The notes: a model not told the origin generated them from the letters alone. A DNA stretch of 18,964 nucleotides from Candidatus Kerfeldbacteria bacterium RIFOXYC2_FULL_38_9 (GCA_001818355.1 MHKJ01000002.1:1-18964); one strand, 5' to 3'. Counted from the stretch's first letter, positions 7,422-13,906 are shown. Program-made: numbers and translations.

Positions 7422-10400
7422 TTAATTGTTGTTAACGCCTTTGGTCTTGAATTTTTTCCATTTAGTGTATGCAGAACAACCGGTGCTGTTACAAGCCTTG
7501 ACTCGGAATTGATAACGAGTGGCTTTTTTTAATTTTTTTACCGCTTTTTTCTTAAGAGTAATGTTGTTATAGTTTTTCCAATTTTTTTGTTTTTTTATCT
7601 TATATTTACGCAATTGCACTTTATAAGTATCCACGGTGGAATTTAAAGGTTTGTACCAAGTTAAGAGAGCACTATGAGCTTTTATTTTTTTTGTCTTTAG
7701 TTGGCGGGGTTTGTTGGGTTTTTCTAAAGGAGCAACGTCGTCTTCTGTGGTGGTTGTTCTTCCTACTGCCACGGCGGCAAATTTAGTGAGATGGGTGGTA
7801 TGAATCCGCATGATATTGCCATCAGTTTCTGCCATTACTCCTTGAGCCAGAAACATGTTTACGTCTTCTTGCTGAAAACTGGGGGTCAACTCCTCGGTTT
7901 CGGCATTATTGAGTTTTAGGTTTTCATCCAAAGGTATCTCAATAATTGCCGGTCTTTCTAACAAAGTAACTTCAGTGCTGTTGCCATCCCAAACTTTTAC
8001 ATCATAAGAAACACCTTCTTGCACAATTCCGCCAGAACCAACTTCAATATTGGGGTTGGGAATTAACTGCACAGTGATTTCTCCATCAAAACCGGCGGCA
8101 TAAGGAGGTAATTGAGCTCGCGCTCCGGCATCATTACCTACAATACAACTTTCGGAAACATCACAAGTAACTTGCGAGGTAGAGGGCATTTCTACTGCGG
8201 TATCTGTGAGAGTGTCAAAATTAAGATCCACGTTTTCGGAGCCGACAACAACTTCTTCTTGGTGGATTGCTATTTTATTATCCGCGTTTACTCCAGACAC
8301 CACTGCTTGCCAGGTGCCTTCTGTAAGACCGGCATTGTAATTGTTATTAGCATCAACACTGGTTTCTACTAAACCACCGGTCTCTGAATAGAATTCCACT
8401 TTCGCATTTTTAATTTCTGAATTTATTTCTCCGGATACTGTTGTGTCAGGATTGCGAAAGCCGGCATCAGCAAGATCTACCGCGCCTCCTTCCACAGAAA
8501 AATCCATAATTTCAGGAGCAATTCCCGTTCCGCCCTCGGGATCATTGCCAAAATAGGCGCGGAAATTACCATCGGGTAAACCTTGGTTAAACTCGCCGGC
8601 AGAATCGGTTTTAGCAACTAAGCTGATAATATCTTCTGGGTTAACAGAGGTGTTGTTAGCTGTGGCTTGCTCTTGTAAATATTCTGCATTACTTAACACC
8701 ACCCGCGCTTCTGCTACGGGATTGCCATCAGCATCTAAAATTTTACCATTCACACTTCCGCCATCAACAACAGCTACCGGTACTTCAACATCATCAACAA
8801 CTTGGTCGGCGGTTACTTCAACAGCTTGGTCGCTAACCACGCCGGTTAAAGCATCAGTGGATAGAGCGTCAATTTTGGGCATTACTTTCCAATTGCCCGG
8901 ACCCACATTCAAGCTAAAAGATCCATCATCCTGAACGTCTGTTTCTTCATAAGAACCATTTTCCATATTTAAAGCCACCACGGAATTATCTGTGCCTAAA
9001 GTGCTGGCAGTGAGATTTTCACCGGTGGTATTTTTTATAATATTGCCATTGATAGTACCTTCGTTGGTGTTAGTGGTAATATTTTGCGTATTATTGCCAT
9101 GTAAAGTAATGTTGATATCTTCATCTTGAAATATTGTTGTATCTTTTTGAGTTACTAAATTCAAAGTGGCATTTTCTCCTTCTGTTCCATATAAAGATAC
9201 GGAATAATTACCATCAGGATCTACTGCTCCATAAAATTTTTCATCTCCGGTATTTACCACTACTGCCGCGGGCAGGTCTGTTATTTTAACATCACTCCCA
9301 TCTACCACGCTACCACTGAGAGTAATATTGGTTTGCACTGCTTGTAATTCCAAATCCGTCATACTTTCTTCTGAGGCAACTTTGGTATAGGCGGTTTTTC
9401 TGGCAAGATATTGGTTATTGTCTATCTCTACCGTGTAAGTGCCGGGAGCAATATTTTGGAAATTAAAAGAACCGTCGTTTTGAGTGTTGGTGGACACGGC
9501 AATGCCAAAATCTAAATTAGTGGCAGTAATTAAAACATTAGCCCTGTTTTCTGTAGTTTCCGTTCCATTTTGATCAATTGTGATAATACTGGCCGTGCCA
9601 GAAAGAGAGGAAGAATTGCGTGTGGCCTGCACAGTTCCCCAATCATAAGTTCCGGGGTCTGCACCCACAATAAAACGTGCCTCCGGGTCAAAACTTTGTC
9701 CGGACAGTTGATTGTGTTGAGCGTTTAATTTATAAATTCCCGGCAAAAGATACAAGCTGGCTATGCCGGTTTCACCGTTTACTTTAGCAAAAGTACTAAC
9801 CGGGCCATATTTGGTATAGCCTATTAAATAGACATCGCCGTTAAAACTATTTTCCGTTAATATATCGCCATTTTCATCAACCGGTTTTACAGTTACCAGT
9901 TGTTGGCTGGGTACCACTTGAAAAGTAAGATCAACAGATTCTGCTGTATCATTGTCAGCAAAAGTGACTTCTTGAGCCGGACTGATATTCACCCAAGGAT
10001 AGCGAGTGGGGTTTTGTTCACTTAAGTTGCGACTGGCTTTTACTACCCAGCGACCGCCGGTAACATAAAGAGCGCCCACACCATTGGTCATGGATCCGGA
10101 AGACTGAGTATGAGTAACTCCACCAACCGGAGCGGCGCCAACATCCACGTATTGGACAGGTTCGCCATCAATAGTGGTAACAGTTACATTGATGGTTTTG
10201 GTAGTAGCGATAAGTTCAAAATCAATGGCGCGCACACTATCGCCGATAGTATAATTAAAATGATTTTCTTCGTTGGTTGGTGACATATAACCGGTGGGCA
10301 CGGTAAATTCCACAGCTAAAGATTCTCCGTTTGCCTCATTTTCATCAAGGCTGAGAGAATACACTCCGTTGATATCGGTGGTAGCAGTGGCGTGCACGCT

Positions 10401-10595
10401 GGCGTTGCCATTGTGAATTTCCACGGCAATACCACTGGCCGGTGAACTATTCGGATAAGTGATTGTGCCATTGGCAATTTCGACACTAGCCGCTTGCACA
10501 GACCAGCCGCCAGTTAAGCCTAAAAACACAAAAAGAACCGCACTCATCATTTTAAGAAACAGATGATGTTGGTTTTCAAGTTTTCCTCCAAACAT
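7422..10595 (-). CDS. Large secreted modular surface protein (repeated carboxypeptidase-regulatory-like domains, C-terminal FnIII)
   Basis: A 1057-residue exported protein, probably structural or adhesive. The signal peptide is long (about 1-35, hydrophobic core AVLFVFLGLTGG, cleavage near VQA-AS). The body is a chain of beta-sandwich modules with the pattern G-x-[I/V]-x-D-x-x-G ... D-x-x-G-x-[Y/F]-x-[L/F] ... G-x-[Y/W]-x-[V/A] typical of CarboxypepD_reg/CNA-B-like folds. The clearest are at about 39-125, 340-420, 425-500, 512-605, 613-715 and 720-795. Residues 840-945 resemble a ZU5-like domain ending THLTKFAAVAV. The last 90 residues are an FnIII domain (SALLTWYKP, YKVQLRKY, ATRYQFRVKACNSTGCS), strikingly lysine-rich, while the rest is acidic. 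No sortase motif or C-terminal membrane helix is seen, so retention may depend on the basic tail. GGAGG occurs inside codons 3-4, not before the ATG. Confidence 0.85.
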   Translation of the reverse strand: MFGGKLENQHHLFLKMMSAVLFVFLGLTGGWSVQAASVEIANGTITYPNSSPASGIAVEIHNGNASVHATATTDINGVYSLSLDENEANGESLAVEFTVPTGYMSPTNEENHFNYTIGDSVRAIDFELIATTKTINVTVTTIDGEPVQYVDVGAAPVGGVTHTQSSGSMTNGVGALYVTGGRWVVKASRNLSEQNPTRYPWVNISPAQEVTFADNDTAESVDLTFQVVPSQQLVTVKPVDENGDILTENSFNGDVYLIGYTKYGPVSTFAKVNGETGIASLYLLPGIYKLNAQHNQLSGQSFDPEARFIVGADPGTYDWGTVQATRNSSSLSGTASIITIDQNGTETTENRANVLITATNLDFGIAVSTNTQNDGSFNFQNIAPGTYTVEIDNNQYLARKTAYTKVASEESMTDLELQAVQTNITLSGSVVDGSDVKITDLPAAVVVNTGDEKFYGAVDPDGNYSVSLYGTEGENATLNLVTQKDTTIFQDEDINITLHGNNTQNITTNTNEGTINGNIIKNTTGENLTASTLGTDNSVVALNMENGSYEETDVQDDGSFSLNVGPGNWKVMPKIDALSTDALTGVVSDQAVEVTADQVVDDVEVPVAVVDGGSVNGKILDADGNPVAEARVVLSNAEYLQEQATANNTSVNPEDIISLVAKTDSAGEFNQGLPDGNFRAYFGNDPEGGTGIAPEIMDFSVEGGAVDLADAGFRNPDTTVSGEINSEIKNAKVEFYSETGGLVETSVDANNNYNAGLTEGTWQAVVSGVNADNKIAIHQEEVVVGSENVDLNFDTLTDTAVEMPSTSQVTCDVSESCIVGNDAGARAQLPPYAAGFDGEITVQLIPNPNIEVGSGGIVQEGVSYDVKVWDGNSTEVTLLERPAIIEIPLDENLKLNNAETEELTPSFQQEDVNMFLAQGVMAETDGNIMRIHTTHLTKFAAVAVGRTTTTEDDVAPLEKPNKPRQLKTKKIKAHSALLTWYKPLNSTVDTYKVQLRKYKIKKQKNWKNYNNITLKKKAVKKLKKATRYQFRVKACNSTGCSAYTKWKKFKTKGVNNN

Positions 10596-10612
10596 ATTTT
10601 TTTATTAATTAT

Positions 10613-10676
10613 TTTGGCAATATAAAATTGCGTTATCTATATAATAACAATTCAGTTATATTTGGCAAATATAAAA
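10613..10676 (-). promoter_or_regulatory. Duplicated promoter/operator-like motif upstream of the large surface protein gene
   Basis: Two near-copies lie 48 bp apart before ATG 10595: TTTGGCAATATAAAA (10613-10627) and TTTGGCAAATATAAAA (10661-10676, one extra A), given on the plus strand. The distal copy sits in an inverted repeat with 9-bp arms around one base, TTATATTTG-G-CAAATATAA (10656-10674). On the minus strand each copy reads TTTTATATT(T)GCC, so each may hold a -10-like box. It could be a regulator site or two promoters; nothing more can be shown. Confidence 0.4.
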
Positions 10677-10725
10677 CTTTAATTATCAAAATTTAATATG
10701 ACACCTGATTTTTAGCGATTGATTG

Positions 10726-10799
10726 TGGGCGCTGTAGGATTCGAACCTATGACCTTCTCGGTGTAAACGAGACGCTCTAACCAGCTGAGCTAAGCGCCC
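10726..10799 (-). tRNA. tRNA-Val(TAC)
   Basis: Acceptor GGGCGCT/AGCGCCC, D stem GCTC/GAGC, anticodon stem TCTCG/CGAGA with loop TTTACAC, T loop TTCGAAT, discriminator A. The outer pair of the T stem is an A-C mismatch. The CCA end is not encoded (CAA follows the discriminator). It follows tRNA-Arg by 66 nt. Confidence 0.96.
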
Positions 10800-10865
10800 T
10801 TGATTTTAGGGTGGGTGTATTCTAACAAAACAAAAGAAAATGTCTAGACTGAGTATGGTTTTTTA

Positions 10866-10937
10866 TGCCCTCACCATGAATTGAACATGGATCTTAAGCT
10901 TCGGAGGCCTATGTTCTATCCTTTGAACTATGAGGAC
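10866..10937 (-). tRNA. tRNA-Arg(CCG)
   Basis: Acceptor GTCCTCA/TGAGGGC with one T-G pair, D stem GTTC/GAAC, anticodon stem TAGGC/GCTTA with loop CTCCGAA, T stem CCATG/CATGG with loop TTCAATT, discriminator A. CCA is not encoded. The 5' end lies 8 nt from the distal direct repeat of the adjacent putative insertion. Confidence 0.93.
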
Positions 10938-10944
10938 ATGCATT

Positions 10945-10961
10945 TAAGTTCCACTCTGGTG
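10945..10961. repeat. Distal copy of the 17-nt direct repeat
   Basis: On the minus strand it reads CACCAGAGTGGAACTTA and matches 13216-13232 at 16 of 17 positions (G for A at one site). It begins 8 nt upstream of tRNA-Arg. The CACCA start copies the last five bases of tRNA-Leu, although no tRNA ends here. Confidence 0.75.
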
Positions 10962-10966
10962 TGTCT

Positions 10967-10994
10967 ATTGTATCAAGTCCGAACCTATTTCCAA
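10967..10994 (-). promoter_or_regulatory. Possible promoter for tRNA-Arg and tRNA-Val
   Basis: On the minus strand TTGGAA (10989-10994), a 16-nt spacer and TACAAT (10967-10972) precede tRNA-Arg by 29 nt. It lies just inside the putative inserted segment, so the insertion would have supplied or replaced the promoter of the two downstream tRNAs. Confidence 0.45.
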
Positions 10995-11008
10995 AATCGG
11001 TAATGTGG

Positions 11009-11025
11009 CACGCGCGGAGCGCGTG
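11009..11025. repeat. Perfect GC-rich hairpin
   Basis: CACGCGC (11009-11015), loop GGA, GCGCGTG (11019-11025): seven perfect G-C-rich pairs around a three-base loop. No T tract follows on either strand, so it is not a standard terminator. Confidence 0.7.
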
Positions 11026-11128
11026 GTGATTTGAAACTAAATCGTATACTCTACGAAAGTCCAGCCACCGCCTCGTTTCACTCGGCAACCCCAAGTATTT
11101 GGGCAGTGTGGCGGGGCTTCAATTCGGA

Positions 11129-11179
11129 CTCGGTTTTGCGAAAACTATTTTTTGGGGATTGGATTTTCGCAAAACTGAG
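11129..11179. repeat. Long inverted repeat (16-bp arms)
   Basis: CTCGGTTTTGCGAAAA (11129-11144) pairs with TTTTCGCAAAACTGAG (11164-11179) over 16 positions, with a single G-T pair, around a 19-nt loop. Eleven central pairs are perfect. It lies 117 nt past the stop of the 611-residue gene and has no T tract, so it may be a transcript-end stabiliser, a recombination or repeat element, or a decayed mobile-element end. Confidence 0.7.
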
Positions 11180-11295
11180 ACTAATTTGTTTTTGGATTTT
11201 GTCCGCGCGGAGGTGGTGTCTGGGGAGGAATCCGCGCGAGCTTCTGGATTTTTTTGTTGGCGAAAAAACTTCATCAAGATACAACCAAAATTTTT

Positions 11296-13131
11296 TTAAA
11301 CAGCAGTTGCAAAAAATTGTTTTGTTGTTTCCCGACCAACCTTAAATCCAGCTTGGGTATTAGTTAATTCAACATAGCCCTTTTTGGGTTGTAACCCTGT
11401 TGATTGAAAAAATCTTTTTTTGACTTCTTCGGTAAATTTAAAATTATCAATGTTTGGAGTAATTATTAGATGTTCCTCTAGCCAGACTTGTAGTTCTTCG
11501 GGTTCGAGTTGTCTCAATTGGTCTTTAAAAACAGATTTATCTTTTAGAAAATCAACAATTTTGTCTTTTTCTGCTTCGGACACCAAAATCATAAAGGGCA
11601 TTTTTTGCAAATCAATACTAAAGCCTGGAGATTCATCTGTATCACCAGAATAATTTTCATCAAAAATATGTCTGCCGTCCAAATCTACAAATTGTCTCCT
11701 GTTTAAAAGTTGATTTTCGCTGAAAATCAAAACCATATCTGCTTTAATTTTTGAATAACTTTTTATTTGTTCTTCACTAGTAGAAAAATTACCATAGATT
11801 GAATCTGTATTGAAACAAATATCATGAGTTTCTTTTTGTTCCAGTTCTGGACGATCTGGATGTGCGTGAGTTCTCTTTTTCGTTTTGTGTTTTTTCTCCT
11901 GTTCAATTACAGAACTCAAATCACCGCGTTCTAAAATTTGGTACATCATAGCGGTTGGTGTCGCATGAGTAAGTAGTCGGCCAGAAGAAATTGCCTCTGC
12001 TTCTTGAATTTGACCAAAATAATAATCTTTATATTCTTCTATACTAACCCCAACTACTTCTCCAGCTTTTTTAATTTGACTATTAAAACTTTTCATTGCT
12101 TGCAAAAATTCTTTAGTTATTGACCAATTTTCTCGTTCGTGTGTAATCGGAACAGACCCACCATGTGGATTAGGTTCTGTAAACAGTCTTCGTATTTTAT
12201 TTTTTAATTCTTCTATTTTGCCCTCTAAATCACTTGTTGCCGATGTAAATTCTTTTTCTCTTTTGAATGAATACTCGGTTGAATCTAAAATATCTTTATA
12301 ATTTTTAATAGAATATGAAATCTGGTTAAGATGCCACGATAATTCGCCCTGACATCTATCTTTAATAGATTCTACAAATTGCGCTAGTTCATCTAAATTT
12401 TCTAAATTCTCTCTTGCGCGAGAGTGAGAATCCAGTCCCTCTTGCAATGTTTGAGTGGCAGATTCTATATTTTGATAATTTGCAAAGCAAAATTTTCTTA
12501 ATAAATCAGCTAGTTTTCTGTCTGGCTTCAAGGAATCTTCCTTGGCCGATTCAATCGTTTGCGTAATTGCATAAATATTTTTTTCTATTTCAGCTCTCGC
12601 AATTTTTTTAGCAAGTTGTTGAGCAGATTTAATTTTACGTTCATGCTCTGATTTTTTCCAAACCAGAGAAAGTATTTTTTTAGTTGTTCCAAATTCATTT
12701 TGATAATCATTTAATCGTTCTTCTTTTTGCGTTAGTCGTGCTAATTCTTCAGGCGAAAGTTTAGAAAGTAAAGCTTGATATGGATTTTCAGATTCGTAAA
12801 CTTCGGCAAATAAAAGTATTTGATTTGTATGATTATCAAAATTAAATTCACCAACCCTATCAATCTCAGCCAACTGATTTTTTACTTCCAGTGTTTGTAA
12901 AAGCGTCACCTTCTTTTTTGTCAATTCTATTTCTTCCGAAAGTTCTTGACTTGCCGTTTCTGTTTCGTGAACAAGTCTTTGGGCAACATCTGGATGTCGG
13001 ATTGTATCAATACTGGGCACGTATTCTCCAAGTCTGTCGATCAGTTCTTTTTCCGGTTCTTTTTCTGCAACTTCAAAAGGGCTAACTTCACTACTTGCAG
13101 GCCGTTCAATTTTATGTTGTTTTTTAGACAT
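11296..13131 (-). CDS. Unknown coiled-coil protein with a possible ADP-ribosyltransferase-like C-terminal region
   Basis: A 611-residue soluble protein I do not recognise. Residues 1-30 are charged and disordered-looking. About 45-345 is mostly long charged helices with heptad-like spacing (for example 52-100, 130-200, 225-315). From 380 the texture changes to a mixed alpha/beta domain: GRLLTHATPTAMMYQILERG (384-403), HDICFNTDSIYGNF (436-449), ADMVLIFSENQLL (464-476) and FMILVSEAEKDKIVDFL (513-529). The order H-x-T-x8-IL-x-x-G-x-L, then a short strand with F-N/S, then a hydrophobic strand, faintly recalls ADP-ribosyltransferase/DarT-like folds; the resemblance is weak. The frame also opens at TTG 13179, but ATG 13131 has a TATACT box 11 nt upstream and is preferred. 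It is the only gene in a 2.27-kb segment bounded by direct repeats. Confidence 0.7.
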   Translation of the reverse strand: MSKKQHKIERPASSEVSPFEVAEKEPEKELIDRLGEYVPSIDTIRHPDVAQRLVHETETASQELSEEIELTKKKVTLLQTLEVKNQLAEIDRVGEFNFDNHTNQILLFAEVYESENPYQALLSKLSPEELARLTQKEERLNDYQNEFGTTKKILSLVWKKSEHERKIKSAQQLAKKIARAEIEKNIYAITQTIESAKEDSLKPDRKLADLLRKFCFANYQNIESATQTLQEGLDSHSRARENLENLDELAQFVESIKDRCQGELSWHLNQISYSIKNYKDILDSTEYSFKREKEFTSATSDLEGKIEELKNKIRRLFTEPNPHGGSVPITHERENWSITKEFLQAMKSFNSQIKKAGEVVGVSIEEYKDYYFGQIQEAEAISSGRLLTHATPTAMMYQILERGDLSSVIEQEKKHKTKKRTHAHPDRPELEQKETHDICFNTDSIYGNFSTSEEQIKSYSKIKADMVLIFSENQLLNRRQFVDLDGRHIFDENYSGDTDESPGFSIDLQKMPFMILVSEAEKDKIVDFLKDKSVFKDQLRQLEPEELQVWLEEHLIITPNIDNFKFTEEVKKRFFQSTGLQPKKGYVELTNTQAGFKVGRETTKQFFATAV

Positions 13132-13142
13132 TTTTAAAGAGG

Positions 13143-13148
13143 AGTATA
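13143..13148 (-). promoter_or_regulatory. -10 box (TATACT), near-leaderless
   Basis: TATACT on the minus strand lies 11 nt before ATG 13131, predicting a leader of about 5 nt. The spacing and hexamer match those before the amidase gene (2289-2294). No clear -35 box is visible. Confidence 0.4.
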
Positions 13149-13215
13149 CTATTTGTGCGCATTTTTGAGTTTTTATCAATCATTTCCGTCCACTCCTTGG
13201 TTGGTTCTCAACCGC

Positions 13216-13232
13216 TAAGTTCCATTCTGGTG
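13216..13232. repeat. tRNA-proximal copy of the 17-nt direct repeat
   Basis: On the minus strand it reads CACCAGAATGGAACTTA. Its first five bases are the last acceptor base, discriminator and CCA of tRNA-Leu; the other twelve follow the tRNA. The partner copy is at 10945-10961. Confidence 0.75.
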
Positions 13233-13313
13233 CCCAAGGCGGGATTTGAACCCGCAAGGCTAAAAGCCACACGCCCCTCAAGCGTGCGCGTATACCAATT
13301 CCGCCACCTGGGC
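13228..13313 (-). tRNA. tRNA-Leu(GAG), CCA encoded
   Basis: Acceptor GCCCAGG/CTTGGGC with one G-T pair, anticodon stem CACGC/GCGTG with loop TTGAGGG, long variable arm GGCT-TTT-AGCC as expected for Leu, T stem GCGGG/CCCGC with loop TTCAAAT, discriminator A and encoded CCA (13228-13230). The rplS terminator ends 4 nt before it, so it depends on read-through or its own promoter. Confidence 0.97.
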
Positions 13314-13317
13314 TTAG

Positions 13318-13341
13318 AAAAGGCGCAAAGCGCGCCCTTTT
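13318..13341 (-). terminator. Rho-independent terminator after rplS
   Basis: On the minus strand AAAAGGGCGCGC, a short loop and GCGCCTTTT form a stem with one bulged base, followed by T-rich sequence. It overlaps the rplS stop codon. On the plus strand the same stem runs into TTTTATTTTTT, so it may work both ways. Confidence 0.7.
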
Positions 13342-13843
13342 ATTTTTTCACCAATGTTTCTTTTAAGCGTTTTGTATATTCACGCAAAAAATATAGTTTA
13401 GCATGACGCACCTTGGCAATTTTTACCACTTCGATTTTAGCAATCATAGGAGAGGCCAGGGGAAATATTTTTTCCACCATTACCCCAAAAGATTTTTTCA
13501 TGACAGTTACGGTTTTGGTTACCGGAGTTTTTCCGTTTAAGGCCAAAATAATTCCTTGAAAAATTTGGATACGCTCTTTATCTCCTTCTTTGTCGCCTTT
13601 TTTAGCTTCTTCTTTGATTTTTTGGTGAATGCGAATGGTCATGCCTGGTCGCAGGCTTTGGATAGTAGCCTCTTCAGCAGCCAACGCCTCTTCTTCTGCT
13701 TGACGCTTAGCTTCTGCTTCCTGTTCTTTGATTTTTTCCTCGTCTGCTACCGGCGCGACAATCGGTTCTTCTTCTTTTTTGGTGTCTGGTTTGTCTGTTG
13801 TTTGTTTTTCAACTTCCGGTTTTGGTTCTTTTTCTTCTGACAT
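13340..13843 (-). CDS. rplS: 50S ribosomal protein bL19 with a long charged N-terminal extension
   Basis: A structural protein of the large ribosomal subunit near the subunit interface. The bL19 core runs from about residue 62 to the end: LRPGMTIRIHQKI, then ERIQIFQGIILALNG, SFGVMVEKIFPLASPMIAKIEVVKIAKVRHAKLYFLRE. Ordinary bL19 is about 115 residues; here it is 167, because about 60 residues rich in Glu, Lys and Ala (EEKIKEQEAEAKRQAEEEALAAEEA) precede the core and an extra KKGDKEG stretch enlarges the first loop. The frame opens at TTG 13861, but that would add only six residues; ATG 13843 is chosen. A good promoter lies about 40 nt upstream and a terminator overlaps the stop codon, so it is probably transcribed alone. 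Confidence 0.93.
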   Translation of the reverse strand: MSEEKEPKPEVEKQTTDKPDTKKEEEPIVAPVADEEKIKEQEAEAKRQAEEEALAAEEATIQSLRPGMTIRIHQKIKEEAKKGDKEGDKERIQIFQGIILALNGKTPVTKTVTVMKKSFGVMVEKIFPLASPMIAKIEVVKIAKVRHAKLYFLREYTKRLKETLVKK

Positions 13844-13877
13844 AAATTCAAAATTATTCAAATTTTAAAGCTTTGAT

Positions 13878-13906
13878 AGTGTACAAGAATTATGAACCGC
13901 CGTCAA
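13878..13906 (-). promoter_or_regulatory. Promoter of rplS
   Basis: On the minus strand TTGACG (13901-13906, 5 of 6 to consensus), a 17-nt spacer and TACACT (13878-13883) precede ATG 13843 by 34 nt. The -35 box overlaps the stop codon of the upstream pseudouridine synthase gene (13903-13905). Confidence 0.65.

Larger units (their letters stand above)
10962..11295. other. Non-coding, palindrome-rich, GC-richer stretch downstream of the 611-residue gene
   Basis: No convincing gene is seen. The short frames here have no domain pattern and read like translated hairpins. The stretch holds a perfect GC hairpin (11009-11025), a long inverted repeat (11129-11179), a 10-bp palindrome TCCGCGCGGA (11202-11211), a second TCCGCGCG at 11231-11238, and CCCAA-GTAT-TTGGG near 11087. 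Its GC looks clearly higher than that of the adjoining gene. Such a mix is typical of dispersed intergenic repeats, but no second copy exists in this window. Confidence 0.6.
10945..13232. mobile_element. Putative tRNA-Leu-anchored inserted segment (about 2.27 kb) bounded by direct repeats
   Basis: A 17-nt direct repeat, CACCAGARTGGAACTTA on the minus strand, lies at 13216-13232 and 10945-10961, 2271 bp apart and 16/17 identical. The first copy overlaps the final five bases (CACCA) of tRNA-Leu; the second is 8 nt from tRNA-Arg. Collapsing the repeats would place tRNA-Leu about 20 nt before tRNA-Arg, which is followed by tRNA-Val, so the segment appears to split a tRNA array. The cargo is the 611-residue gene plus a GC-richer palindromic stretch. 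There is no integrase, transposase or terminal inverted repeat, so it would need help in trans or be a remnant. Seen: repeats and layout. Inferred: insertion. Confidence 0.5.

Noticed and set aside
10581..10592. GGAGG just inside the 1057-residue gene as a Shine-Dalgarno for a later start
   Set aside because: The nearest downstream TTG is out of frame and the next in-frame ATG is about 35 nt away, too far.
11129..11179. Integron attC site
   Set aside because: The inverted repeat lacks the GTTRRRY/RYYYAAC core sites, and no integron integrase is present.
11031..11345. Open frames on both strands over 11031-11345
   Set aside because: They run across hairpins and into the end of the 611-residue gene, show no domain pattern, lack promoters or ribosome sites, and have low-complexity composition.
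13132..13179. TTG 13179 as start of the 611-residue protein
   Set aside because: The added 16 residues would span the -10 box, and the ATG at 13131 begins a natural charged N-terminus.
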